Origin: Monarcha castaneiventris obscurior
Lineage: Eukaryota > Chordata > Aves > Passeriformes > Monarchidae
Reading direction: 5' to 3'
Assembly: GCA_026261815.1 (NCBI GenBank)
Contig: JAMPIT010000691.1
Span: forward strand, 1-64,000
DNA: 64,000 nucleotides
The notes under the pieces are model-generated. The model was not told where the DNA came from, ran no database searches, and saw only the letters and a program-made list of their open reading frames with translations. How positions within the stretch are numbered: the stretch's first letter is position 1; every line of letters starts with the position of its first letter. Shown piece after piece: positions 37,741 to 50,700 of this stretch. The translations under genes and the position numbers were made by a program.

Positions 37741-40700
37741 CGGTGCGGAGGAGCTGCAGTCTGCCCTCCAACCTGTCCTAGCAGAAACATGTTCGCCCTG
37801 CAGCTGACAGGACTTGCCGGGCGTGGATACAGAAATGTGGGTTTTAGGGCGTTTTCTGCCGTCTTTCTCGGCTGAGGAAAACACAGACGGTAGAGGTGCG
37901 CAAACCCCTCATTGTTGTGCCGTTGGTTGTGACATTGCCGGATGGCATGTGTCAGTCACGCCGACTATTCATTCTCTGTTTCCTTTGTCCCCACACAGGT
38001 GGCAGTGCCTTCGTGTTCCTCTCTCAGGCTCTTGTGTCAAAGAAGCAGCAAAACATGCTCTTGTTTGTCATTTGCTGCAGGTGGGAAAGGGATGGAAGTG
38101 GCAATGAAATTGCTCATCCAGTTACTGACAAAAGCATCTTGAAGTTACATTCAACTCCGTATTGTAATTCTTTTCAAATCCTGCTTTGTGACTGTTGAGT
38201 CGCTCAGTGCCATGAGGTCCTTGAGCAGTTTTCTTCGTGGTCCTTCCTTCCATTGCATAGCTGTGCATTGTCAGCAGACTTTGTCCCCCACCATCCTCTT
38301 CCAGGTCCCTTAAGGAAAGCTGAATGAGAAGTCCTTTCAATTTCTGAAACTCCACAGGTGATCTCTTGCCTAGCTGTTTCTCTGTCTTTTATGTAGTTAT
38401 CCATACTCAGACTTTCCATCTTATGCTACGGCTGCTTAGTTTCCATAAGTCCTTTGAAAAATGGCATTGAATTGCATGAATTGGGTCATTTTTATCTAAT
38501 TGAGTCTGAATCACACAACTCACACCTGGACTCGCTTGTATGTAACAGAGTATCCAGAACCTTAACCAGAACATGAATGCTTATAGGAAATAGGAGAAAA
38601 GTACTTTCAGGTGTTTCTTCCAGCTTTATAATGTAACTGCATGGCCTTTCCTGGAAAGGATTGCTGACCTTACTGCTTTGTTTTTCAGTTAGAAAACCAG
38701 ATGTATTATGGTCGTGTTCATAATTTCATTTAAGGATATCCTTGGGGAAGTGTGAAGGGTTCACAAGCATCTCTCAACAGACCAAAATCGTGTCCAGTTC
38801 AGACTACAGTTTTCGAAAAGTATAATTTTTGTTCTGGTGGTTTGGCTGCAGCTCACCTTGTCAGTGAGAGACTGGGTCAGTTCCAGCACAGCGATTCCGA
38901 CCTAGGCGCTTCCTACTTCTCTCTTGGAACTTGGTTCTCTGCTTAATGAACACATCATCATTTGGGCCAGACCTCAATTGCACGGCTCAGTGGTGCTGTC
39001 ATTTTCCTGGCACAGGGCTCCAGTCAGTGCTGGGGCCAAGGCAGAGGAGGCAGGGAGGGCATGGAACTCTGACTCCAAGAGACACCTCAGCAGGAGGCAG
39101 AGCACAGGGCCACAATCACTGACCTGACTCATAAGGCGTCCTGGGCCAGGGTGTGAGGTACCACTCTCCAAATTTGGGACTTAGCTGTAGGTGGCTGTAT
39201 GAAACCTGCTCATGTGGACTCCTGCTGGGCACCCATGAGTGACCAGACTTTGGGATAAGCTTCAGCTGAGTGTTGTGGCCAGAAGGAGAACTGAGGAGCC
39301 TGGGAGGCTTGGTGACTCAGTTCTGGCACTGATGTTGAGGAGATGAAGGCTGAAATCCTTGCTTTTGCATTATGTTTCTTTATGCCAAGCAGAAGACTTG
39401 CAGCCACAGAAGACACAGAACAGAACCACAGCCACATACGGTGTACTGCACAAGCTGCCTTGCCCAGTAATTCCTCTGGGCTCTGAGACCCTGGACTAGA
39501 TCTGGTGAAGCAGGAATCAGTACAGTCTCCCCTTCCTTAGGAGCAAGTGTGCTAAGAAAGAGACCCTGCAGGAGGGCGCTGTCATCCCCTAGATGGATTT
39601 TTGTCTTCCTATTTAATACTGCCATAAGAATCTGAATGATACACAGCGCTAGTGGGAATGGTGTGCCAGGAGAAGCTAAGCATCTTGTCTGATGTGTCCT
39701 GCTGAAGCCAGTCCTTCCCCAGTCTCAGAAAAGGGCCAAGGCATCAGATGCTGACCTGTTTCTGCAGTCATTTTAAGCTTTTTCTTTGGAGTCACTGGGC
39801 TGTACTCTTCCTTTAAGCAAGCATTCAAGTCATGAAATACAAGAAATGTGGAAGGTGGATACTGGGAGAGGCTAAGCTGGGGGGGAAGTTAAGAATGTTT
39901 GCCAGCCATACAAGAGACAACTGTCAAATACCTACAAATCAGTAAAGTACTTATTTAGCCTCCATGTTCCAGTGAGTGCTAAGGACAAACATTTTGGCCA
40001 GTATGCTGCTTGCTCTGAGCGTTCTTTTGAACTTTTGAAGCATCTGTACTTTTAGACTTTTTTGACTCCTCACTAGGTAAGAATAGGTGGAAGTGAACAT
40101 AATCAAAAAGCCACACAGATACGCTTTGGCTTCAAAAGTCTCACATATGTGACGGGACTGTCATGGTAGCAAGAGGGCAATATGCAGCTCAAAAAGAAGC
40201 AGGGATGCAACCCCCGCCACCAATTTGTCTTGGTTTTTGAATGGAAACCATGCCTAAGTATTCTTTGATTGGCTTACAACTTTTTTTTTTAATGTCCCGA
40301 ATTTTGTGAACCCCGTCTTTTCTTTCCTGTCTCGGCTGCAGGAATCTTGCACTGTGAAGCACAAGAGCTGGAGTTGGGAAGTTGTGCTTTGACACACCCC
40401 GAGTGTCCTGTTACATGAATGTTCCATGTGCAAAATGGAAGAGCTGTGTGTTATTTAAGCGGTCAACAGTGCTTCTACCTGTTGCCAGCTAAGAGCAGGA
40501 GGAGCTGGGTGGTGAGGGCTCTCCCTTTTCTGAAGAACCTGTCTACAGAACAGCTTGAAAGGCTCAGGTGAACAGGACAGATTCCAACTGTGCCAGAGGT
40601 GGCAGCCTGGGATGGCTGCGGGCCAGCAGTGCCTGCAGCGGGTGGGAGTTGCACAAGTGGGTGCACAGATCCTCTGTGCTCTGGAGGGGTCTTTGACCCG

Positions 40701-41074
40701 TGTGTCATCAGCTGCTGCTCTCTTGGACCACAGGCCAAAGACCTTTAGGGGTTTCAGCTCCTGGCCATCAGAGCAGGCCCCTGGCTTGTGATGAGGTGCT
40801 GTGTGAAGGCTGGTCTGGAGCCTTCCCCAGCAGCCCCTGCCCTGGCACCGCCTTTAAGCCCTGGCCCTTGCATGGGCTGCACTGCCTGGCCCTGCACCTC
40901 ACTGATCCTGATGCGGCTTCCCCCGTGCCCAGGGACTGCGTCATCCCTGCAGCCTGGGCTGGTGTTTGGCAGACTCTGGCTGATCCTTTCAGCATTATGG
41001 CACCTGCTCCACTGTCCTTGCAGTGGAGGTAAACGGGTCCAGACCTGGTTATCACTTCCATTGCTGAGAGACAC
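37741..41074. other. Spacer between copy 1 promoter and copy 2 3' end
   Basis: Non-coding spacer with no recognised gene. Its right part (38.85-40.87 kb) matches the 3' flank of copy 1 (29.34-30.83 kb) in patches, and the whole spacer is repeated at 51.18-54.51 kb. The small open frames recur only because the DNA is duplicated; none shows domain features. Confidence 0.7.
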
Positions 41075-41732
41075 CTTTGGGTTAGAAAAATGTATTTATT
41101 TGTAATAAGGAGTGTTGATGGTGCTAATGCATAATTGATAAACATTGTAATTAGGCATTACATAACAAACAAGGCTGTATTATTTCAATAATACAAATAA
41201 TTAATCCAATAATACAAATAATTAATCCAATAATGCTCATTACAAATGCACACAAAACTGTAAGTGTTCATTAGAGCACCCTTTTTAGACTTTAAAATTA
41301 ATCAATGAGGTGAAACAGGCCACCCACCTCCTTTATAAATTGCTTCTTGCAAGATGCTTTTGCTCAGGGATGAGTCCACGTTAACATATTCTTAGGCAAT
41401 CCCTTAGGCACTCAATTAGGCAGCTGTGGTGTCCCAAAGAAAGTCCCACGGGTTTTGTGGGAATTCCTGCCTGCCTCAGCACAACGAGATAGAGGTGATG
41501 AGATGTACATTCAAAGCAGCCCTTCTAGAGCCACATCTCTGCTCTGCTAGCACTCCCTGTTAGGCAAGTGTGCTCCAGCTGCAGGTGTGGGATAAGCCCT
41601 TAGGTGTGCCTGGGAATGGTGGCCTGGAAGCACCTGCCTTAGCTCTGTTCTGAATCAAGCCAGCTGAGCTATGCTCAGCACATGTTCTGTCTTCTCTGGT
41701 GCCTCTGGGAAATGAGAATCAGTTCTTGCTTT
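41075..41732 (-). other. 3' UTR of HSD17B copy 2
   Basis: It extends from the stop codon (41735-41733) to the conserved minus-strand AATAAA at 41095-41100. It includes a 21-bp tandem duplication (about 41187-41229) that is single in copy 3. The end is inferred. Confidence 0.6.
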
Positions 41733-44700
41733 TCACTGGGTGCTTCTCTGCCCAATGACTGCATCAAACTTTGGAATGGCCAGCTTCTTCAGAACATTCA
41801 GAGCGCGTTCTGGAATCACCCTGAAAGAGATAAAAACATGAAGTTAAAAGCAGGATAGAAAAATTATGGAGAAAAGTGTCACTGCAGGTGAGGGAAGAGC
41901 TGGTCTGGTAGCGGAATGCATGCACACACATGGACTGAGACTAAGTATTAAACTGGGCATCATTTCCATAGCTCTTTTCAATGTCTGACTAATTAAAGTC
42001 CAGTCCCAGCCGTTTAGGACAGTTACAGTGCCAGGTATCTACAGGCAGTATGGGAGCTGCAATACGGCTGCAGGATCCAGGAAGGTTCAATATGGTACAG
42101 ACGTAGGTGTGTGTTACATTTCATGCTCTGAAAAGCAGCAGGTCTGTGGAAGGATGAGGCATTACAAGTGAGGTGCAGTTTCCACTCCTAAGATTCCTTC
42201 TCTTAAGTGTTTTGTCTCTTTATCCCTCTCTCCTAAACTCTGACAAAAAAAGCAAAGTTATTCTAAGTGTTTCAACAGCATCGGATTTGACTTGCCTGTG
42301 CTTCTGCACACTTGCACCCTCAACAAGAAGCTCTTGGAGTTGCAAAGAGATTTAAAATCTTTTTCCCGGTCTCTGGTGTTGGGTTTTGCAAACAAGAAAC
42401 TACCAAATGTTTCATGAGATACTGTAGGATTTAACGGAGAAGTTAATTTAGGTGTTTGGATGTGAACTCCAGATTTGGAACTGGAGCTCTGGTGAAAACA
42501 CCTCCTCAGCAGAGCAGCTACACTGGATAATGTAATAAGTTGTGCGAGAGGATAAATCTTGCTTTACACAGCAGAGAGCAGTGGAGCCCTTTTGAAGGAA
42601 TGTTCTCAGCCTCCATGTCCTCAGCGCTAACATGAAGAAACAAACACTAATAAGCAGCAGGTCCTCAGCTCTTTCTGGAACCATGCTGACTCAGCATACA
42701 AGTTTGAACCTTGTATACTCAGGTAGTTAGTATTGTTGTTTCCACACCCATTGTTTAAATTCCTTTGTACTTACATTTCAGAAAGCAAAGCAATGTTTAG
42801 CTGTGGTGGAACAAAAACCATTTTCTGGTTGGTCACTATTCCTTCCATCAGAGCCTCTACAACTTCTTCAATCTCCAAAATCCTTCCAAGCCTGCACAGG
42901 AAAGCAAACATATAACAGCTGCAGTGGTAAGAAGGGGTGGTACCAGCTGAAAGCTTCACAAATGCACAACCTCAGGTAACTCAAATGCAACCATTACATG
43001 AGTTAAAGGACACTGCAGATTTTCTTTAGCCAATGGGAAGCACTGTTGTTGTACAGCCAGTCGGAACAGAGGCCTCAAGCTGGGGATAACGTGCAGTGCC
43101 TTGATGCAAAGAAGGAAGCACAGGAATGCAGAGCATTGAGAGTTACCTTACAGTGGGGTTTTTGACAAATCCAGTGTTTATAAAACTTGGACAAAGGCAC
43201 GTTGTTTTTATTCCATCCTTTCCCAGGGTAGACAGCTCCTCTGTCAGAGCTTTATGAAATCCAACTGCAGCAAACTTGCTTGAGCTGCAGGAGGGGAAAA
43301 AGTACAAATGAGAAGGCAGAAATCCTATTTCCACCTTTCTACAACTGCAAATGGCCTAAACCATCATACACGTACAGTACAGGCTAGGAGGCAAGAACCT
43401 CCAAATAATATAATCCAGCTGAGAGACAGAGCAGGGACTATTCTAACTTTCCCTGTGCCAGAGTGTAGTAGGGGATTAGATAGTATTGCTTTGGGGAGTA
43501 ATTGTGTAATGCATAGCAGATAGCTCAAAAAAAGGCACTTTAGTTGAAAACAGACAAACGCCAGGAATTCTTAGAAAATTTCAACTAAAGCACATCAATC
43601 AATGGACATCCTGTTCTTTCACATGAGAGAGGATTCCTAGAAGGAATGTAGCCTGAATCTTGAAAATTAAGAAGGATGGGCAGGCTAGAAATGGAGATTA
43701 ACACTCTACTGTTTATTGTACCACACAGGAGCATCTTGTAACAGTTTTGTGTGACTTTTGAAATAGAGGCGCATTATGCAAGCAAAACTGAGGAACAACC
43801 TGCCATGGAAATAGGTGTGGGCCTGGAGACTCCAAAGAAAGGAGAACCACAGAATCAGTTTACTGACTGCTATGGATTTGGCAGTGTAATCCCAGTGAAA
43901 TCCTGGCTGGAGAGTTCTCGCACTGCTGACAATGAGTGACTCTCTAAGAAGGAGTGCTCCCGGGAAAAGATTGCTCTAAGAAGGAGTATTCCCAGGAGAA
44001 CATTGCTCTAAGAAGGAGTGTTCCCAGGGGAAGACTGCTGCAGCTGGAGCTGCGTTTACAGAAGGCTAGATGTGATGCAGAATGACAACACACAGTCTAA
44101 CAGGTTTTCGGTGCATGCACCGTGATTTTCCTGACACGTTTCAAGTAGAAAAGTAATTTGATGTCCTGATGGCAGAAGGTCAGCAGGGTGGATCTCTTGG
44201 TGGGAGAACACCCAGCCAGGACAAACAGGCAGATGAGGTGTTCTACAAGCAGCTGGCAGAAGTCTCATGGTTGCCAGCCCTCCAACTTGCCAGATGTCTG
44301 CTGGAAATACAACACAGCAGAGAAGAAGCAGCCTAGGAGGTTCCTGGAGCGTTTGGAAGACAACCTCCTAACACAACTGGTAAGAGAACCTACCAGAGGA
44401 GGTGCCCTGGTAGACCTGCTGTTTGTAAACAGAGGACTGGTGGGTGATGTGGTGGCTGGTGGCAGTCTTGGGCAGAGGGACCACAAAATGTCAGAGTTTT
44501 CAATAGGGGGTGAAGTAAAGAGGGGCACCAGAACTTCCACCTTGGAGTTCTGGTGGGCAAACCTTGGCCTGTTTAGAACATTGATTGACAGAGTCAGTCC
44601 TGAAGGGCAAAGGGGTCCAGGAAGGCTGGATAGGCTTTAAAAAGGAATTGTGAAATATTCAACCGCAGGCTGTCCCCATGTGGTAGAAAGACAAGTTGTC

Positions 44701-47700
44701 AGGGAAGAAGACCAGCCTGGTTAAACAGAGAACTTAGGCTGGAACTTTGGGGGAAAAAACCAATGTATCCTCTCCAGATGGAGGGTCAGATAACTTGGGA
44801 GGATTATAAAGATGTTGCGAGGTCATGTAGGGAGAAGATTAGAAGGACCAAAGTGCAACTAGACCTTGGCCTTAAAGACAACAAAAACAGTTTCTATAAA
44901 CACAGCAAAAGGAGGGTCGAGGAGTGTCTCCATTATTTGTTGAATGCAGGAGGTAGTGTAGTGACATGGGATGAGGAAAAGGCAGAGGAACTGAATAGCT
45001 TCTTTGTTTCTGTCTTTAATATTGTCCAGTTGTCCCTCGGGACCAGGATTCTCAGCTCCCAGAGCTGGAAGTTAGGGACAGAGAGCTGAGGGAAGTGCCA
45101 GGTAGACAATCACAAGTCCACGACTCCTGATGGGATCCATGCCAGAGTAATGAGGGAACTGTTGAAAGAACTTGCCAAACCACTTTCAATCACCTACCAG
45201 CAGTCCTGGTTAACTGGACAAGTTTCATCTGGCTGGAAATTGGCAAATGTAACACCCATCTACAAGAAGGGTCAGAAGGATTATCTGGGGAATTACAGGC
45301 CTGGCACCCTACCCTTGGTTCTGGGCAAGGTTATGGAAGAGATCATCCTGAGTGCCAGCACAGGGCACAAGCAGGACAACCAGGGGATCAAGCCCAGCCA
45401 ACATGGATTTATGAAAGGAAGGCCCTGCTTGACCAACCGGATCTCCTTGCATGACAAAGTGGCCCACTAAGCAGATGAGGGGAAGGCTGTGGATGTGTCT
45501 ATCTAGGGTCTATCTAGACTTCAGTGAAGTGTTTGACACCATCTGCCAACAGCATCCTCCTCCAAAAACTGGCGGCTTGCAGCTTGGGTGGGTGGACCCT
45601 CCAATGGGTAAAAATCGGGCTGGATGGCTGGGCCCAGAGAGCTGTGGTGAATGGAGACCAATCCAGTTGGCAGCTGGTCACTGATGGTGTTCCCCAGGGC
45701 TCAGCTCTGGGGCAGTCCTGTTTAACATCTTTATGGATGATCTGGACACAGGGATCGAGTGCACCCTCAGTGACTGTGCAGAAGACCCTGAGTTGGGTGG
45801 AAGTGTTGATGTGCTCAGGGGATGGAAGGCTCTGCTGGAGTCCTGGACAGACTCAATCTGAGCTGAGGACACGACTGAGGGAGGCTCAGTAAGGTGAAGT
45901 GTGGGGTTCTGCACATGGGCCATGCAACCATACAGGCTGGGTGAGGAGTGGCCTGGGACAGAAAGGGACACCTGGGGGTGCTGGTTGACAGCAGCTGAGC
46001 ATGAGCCAGAGTGTGCCCATGTGGCCAAGAAGGCCAATGGCATGCTGGCCTGGATCAGCCAGCAGGACCAGGGCAAGTGGTTGTTCCCCTGCACTCAGCA
46101 CTGGTGAGGCCACACGTCGAGTGCTGTGTCCAGCTCCGGGCCCCTCACTTTATAAAGGAGAGTGAGGAGCTGCAGCATGTCCAGAGAAGGGAAGCAAGGC
46201 TCGTGAAGGGTCTAGAAAACATGTTTTATGAGGAATGGCTGAGGGAGCTGGGTTTGTTTAGTCTGGAGAAGAGTAGGCTCAGGGAGGACCTCGTGGCTCT
46301 CCAAAGCTCCCTGAAAGGAGGTTGGATGGAGGTGGGGTCGGTCTCTTCTGCCATGCCTGCAGTAAGAGGAATAGAGGAAATGGCCTTAAGCTGAGACAGG
46401 GGATGTTCAGATGAGGTATTAGAAAAAATCTTTTCACTGCTAGGGTGGTCAGGAACTGGAATAGGTTCCTCAGGGAGGTGGAGGAGTCACCATCCTGCAG
46501 GTGTTTAGGAAGCATTTGGATCTGGCACTGGATGATGTGGTTCAGGGGTTACAGTGGCAGTGCTGGGTGGATGGTTGGACTCGATGATCTTAAAGGTCTC
46601 TTCCAACCCTGATGATTCTATGATTCTATTTTTATACTGTACAGTCAATGCCACAATGGTAAAAAGAACAAAAGCTACTCAGTAAGGGTTTACTTGACAG
46701 CACTACAACAAATCACAGAATAACTACATTCTAAGAAGGAGAAGGGAAGAGGATACCTTTTCTGCTAAGCAAAGGTCTGCATTGGTGGGGGAGTGAAAAC
46801 AGGAGAATCTTTCATTAGTAGATGTGTCACATGATTATTCTTTCATAGAAACATTGCTCCCGATTCAGTCAGAGCTAATAACTGGGTACTTTCTGATGGA
46901 GAAGATGCAATTAAAATTTAAAAAAAAAAAAAAAAAAGAAGCAAGCTGATTTCAAAATCACTTACCAATATGCCACCATGTAAGAAGTCACAAAATGACC
47001 TCCGGCCGAAGCCACCGTGACAATGTGCCCGTAGTTGTTGTCCATCATGACTGGCAGAAAAGCTCTCGTGGTCTTGGAAGTCATTTAAACCAAGAGGCAG
47101 AAATGCAGAGGACAGGAAGGAGGAAAGGAACATTGTTTTCTTAGGCAGACTCAGCACTGACCCTCAGTGTCATTCACTAGGTGGCCAAAGCTATCCCTAA
47201 AGCTACGAGCTGCACAGCACCTCAGATTCCCAGAGCCACAGGGATACCTGCTCTCTGACCAGTGGTGCAGTTGGCAACCTGCTCTCTAAAGGTTTCAGGA
47301 GCTGGCTATATACAGGAGATGGTTTTCACATCTTTCCTTTGCTGCTTTTAGGTTTCAGGCGTCAGCGGAAATGCAGGCAGGGTCTCACCCCCAGCACGTA
47401 CAATAAACCACTTGTCAACCTATGGCTTCTCTTTTCTTCTGCCCCAAACAAGTAGGGCTGAACAGCTGAAACCCTCCCACCCTGTCAGCCCCCCGACACC
47501 TCTGACAGAGGCCAGTGCGTGCCGCAGGTGAGGCTGTCACCTGCCAGCTCAGATCAGCAAGAGGCTGTTCCAGTTCCCCAGCAGACATTCTGCTTGGGTG
47601 TCCCTGTGCTATACAGTTCACTTGGTAATGCACTGCTAATAATGGTTGGTCCAAATTGCCTCCCCAGTGACACTCCCAAAAAGCTGTAGCTATGGAGATG

Positions 47701-50700
47701 GTGGTGGCCCTTACCCACATGTGGCCAAGAATGTTGACTTCAAACATCCTTTCTATCTGGTGGTCCTGAGTCGAGAGAAAGTCGGCAGCTGTAATCACAC
47801 CAGCGTTGTTCACCAGGATGGTCACATCCCCAATATCCTTTTTCACCTTTTGGAGAGAAAAAGAAGCTCAAAATTGTGTCTGTCACTCAGGAGGGAAAAA
47901 AATATGCAGGGATGGGGAAGACGAGCCATAATTAATTTCATTCTTAACATCGCATCTTTAAGGGAGATGAAGATCATCCCACATTTCCAGATGTGGCAGG
48001 AACTGCATAGTAGAGCCAGGAAACCTGGTTTGGATCTGATTCTTCTCCTTTAATTACTGCCAGTATTTATTGTGTTCCACACACTGTGCACAGTTTGGGC
48101 TGTGTAGTCACAGTTGGGACCATGGAGGTACAGACTGTTTTGAGGCAGCTGGACTGCAGCCATTACAATAAAATGTTTAATTTGTCCTCAGCGCTGCCTG
48201 TGTTCCTTCAGAGGCTGCAACCCTAGAGAGCAAACTTGACGCCGGGGTGTGATATGCTGGAGCCTCCCAAATAGGATGAGACTGGCTTTGGTCTTGGAAA
48301 TGCTACAGCACTCTGTGTACAGAGAACAGCGAGGAGTGGGGAGCTTCCAAGGGCTTGCAGGATTTGTGTACAACAGCTCTAGCCTAGTTTCCCTGACTTC
48401 TCTGGAAATCCAGCGTGTTTGGGAAAGCCTTTGGCCGTGCCCCTGCTGCCCCACCTTGTCTGCAGCGCTGTAGATCTCCTCCCGTTTGCTGCAGTCCACC
48501 ACAAAGGTTTGAACAGTGGCTCCCAGCTTCTGGCATTCTGCTGCCGTCTCCTCAACTCCGTGCTGGAAGAGGCAAAGAGAAAGACACCGTGCACAGCCGT
48601 CCCCTTACCACGGCTGAGCAGCAGAGGCTGAAGATGGCCCCAGACTGAGCAACCACTGCCCAGCCCCAGAACAGCTCATGGCTACCCGGGGAAAGAGCTG
48701 TAGGTAGGGCTGCTGAGAGTATAGGTATTCCAGCTGTAAATTTTGGACCTGTGTAGAGTGACTACCAGAAAGGAAATCACAGAATCGTGGAATGGTTTGA
48801 ATTGGAAGGGACCTTAATGATTATATAATTCCAATGCCCCCTGCCACGGGGTGGGATGCTAGACCAAGTTGCTCACAGCTCCATCCAATCTGGCCTTGAA
48901 CACTTACGGGGATCAGGCATCTATAACTTCTCTGGGCAATCTGTTCCACTACCTCACCATCTTCACAGTGAAGAATTTCTTCCTAATATCCAATCTAAAC
49001 CTCCTCTCTTTTGGTTTGAAGCCCTTTCCTGTCACTACATGCTCTTGTAAATACTCTCTCTCCATTGTTTTGTAAGCCCCCTTCACATACTGGAAGGTTA
49101 CAGTCAGGCCACTCCAAAGCCATCTGTTTTCCAGGCTGAACAATCCCAATTCTCTTAGCCTTAGGAATGTGGCAACAAGTGTTTGGCTTGGTAAGGCACA
49201 CAGAGCAGGGCTGCAGACAGGGGGCACACGGTGCCTATCACAGCACAGCCGGCAGCACTGTGAGTGTAAACAGAGCTCGTACAACACAGGCCTGGCTGAC
49301 ACCCTGAGGTGTAGAGAGTGGCTCTATGCATTTCTGTATTCACATGCTGGGTGTGAGAAGAGAGGTGCCCCCACAGTTGTATTGGGTCTGGCTGAGATGG
49401 AATTCATTCACCCTCACAGTGCTGTGCTAAAGCATAGCACTGATTGCTAGGAGGGGGTTAATAACACACCGGATTTTTGGCTGCTGCTGCTGAGCAGTGC
49501 TGGCACAGCATCAGTGCTGTGTCCCCAATATTCCCTGCCCCATCAGTAGGGCCTGGGGGGGAACACAATTAGGACAGCAGAGCAAACCTGACCACAGAGA
49601 TAGTCCATATCATATGATGACAGCTCAGATATAAAAGCTGAGAAAAGGAGGAAGAAGAGGAGAGGCTTCCGGTATTTACAATGTTTGCCTTCTGCAGCAA
49701 GCACTTCCCAGAATCATGTGGGCAGTTGCTGATGGGAAGCAGAGAATAAAATAGTTTTTCCTCTTAGCTTGTGTGCCTGCAAACATTCAGCTTTAGCAAA
49801 CTGCTTTATCTCAATCTACGAGTCATTGTTTCCCATGTTATTTCCTCTCCCCCGTCCAGCTGAGAAAAGGGAGTGATAGAGCAGCTTGGTGGATACCTGG
49901 CATGCAACCAAGGTCAACCCCACCGCAAGAGTGCACAGTGCAGAGAGACTTTCCTTACAGAATTGCACTTGACACACAGAACAGAAGCCTCCCTCTGCCA
50001 CTGTATCAGCTCACTAAGCCAGGGCAGAAGTGGTTTTGCTGTTGCCTTGTCCCCAGGTGCCAGAAGGCCGTGCCAGTGAGGCCCTGTGCTGGGGTATGTT
50101 TTGCGGCTTCGGGATGACACAATTAACTTCTTTACTGACCCACCGTGTCAGAAACAGAAAGCGCAGCCTTTCACCGTCCCTGCTGCACCTACACTCGGCA
50201 CTTGGCCTGGGTCTCTTCTGAATGCCATGCTGCACTGCATGTTTGTATCTGCCAATCCTCCACTTGCCAAGGTCCTTTACAAGTGTAGCTGCCCGGAGGG
50301 CAGAAAAAACACATCTCCCAGCAATGCACAAAAACACCTGAGGCTACAAAGAGAACAACTGAAGGCAAACCTGCTCCTCTGTGGAATCGGCCGCCTGGCC
50401 TCAGCGAGCTTTCTCTGCCAGCCCAGGTAGCGGGTCCACCAGCAGCTTCCCGAGCACTTGTTTCCCTCTCGCAGGTGCTCTGCCGGGTGCTGCCTGCTCC
50501 CTCCCGAGCAGCACCGAGCGAGTGTGGGACCAGAGCCCCACATCCTCTGCTGCAAGCGGGGCCAGACGCTCTGCTGGCGCTCAGCATCCCAGCCAGAGGA
50601 GCCGAGCGGGAGCCGATGGGAGCGGGCTGGAAGGAGGCGATGGGGGTGCAATGTGGTGCTGCCCTTCTTACAGCCCTAAATCAAATGCCCCGTGGACTCG

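Larger units (their letters stand above)
29335..38845. repeat. Array unit 1, containing HSD17B copy 1
   Basis: This is the first and oldest-looking unit. Its left part (29.34-33.35 kb) matches 38.85-43.85 kb in patches. Near-identical blocks at about 29.39-29.89, 30.43-30.83, 31.23-31.55 and 32.35-32.99 kb alternate with clearly diverged DNA. Its right part (33.37-38.85 kb) matches 46.83-52.28 kb almost base for base at an offset of about 13,439. It lacks the 2.5-kb CR1 of the other units but carries the intron 1 CR1 and LTR. Confidence 0.85.

Noticed and set aside
43940..44036. CRISPR-like array (three repeats)
   Set aside because: The units are contiguous and imperfect with no distinct spacers, in a bird genome; this is a small tandem repeat.
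44188..46394. Reverse-transcriptase-like frames as a host gene
   Set aside because: They are pieces of one frame-broken CR1 pol with a CR1 3' tail and a damaged catalytic box, duplicated with the unit.
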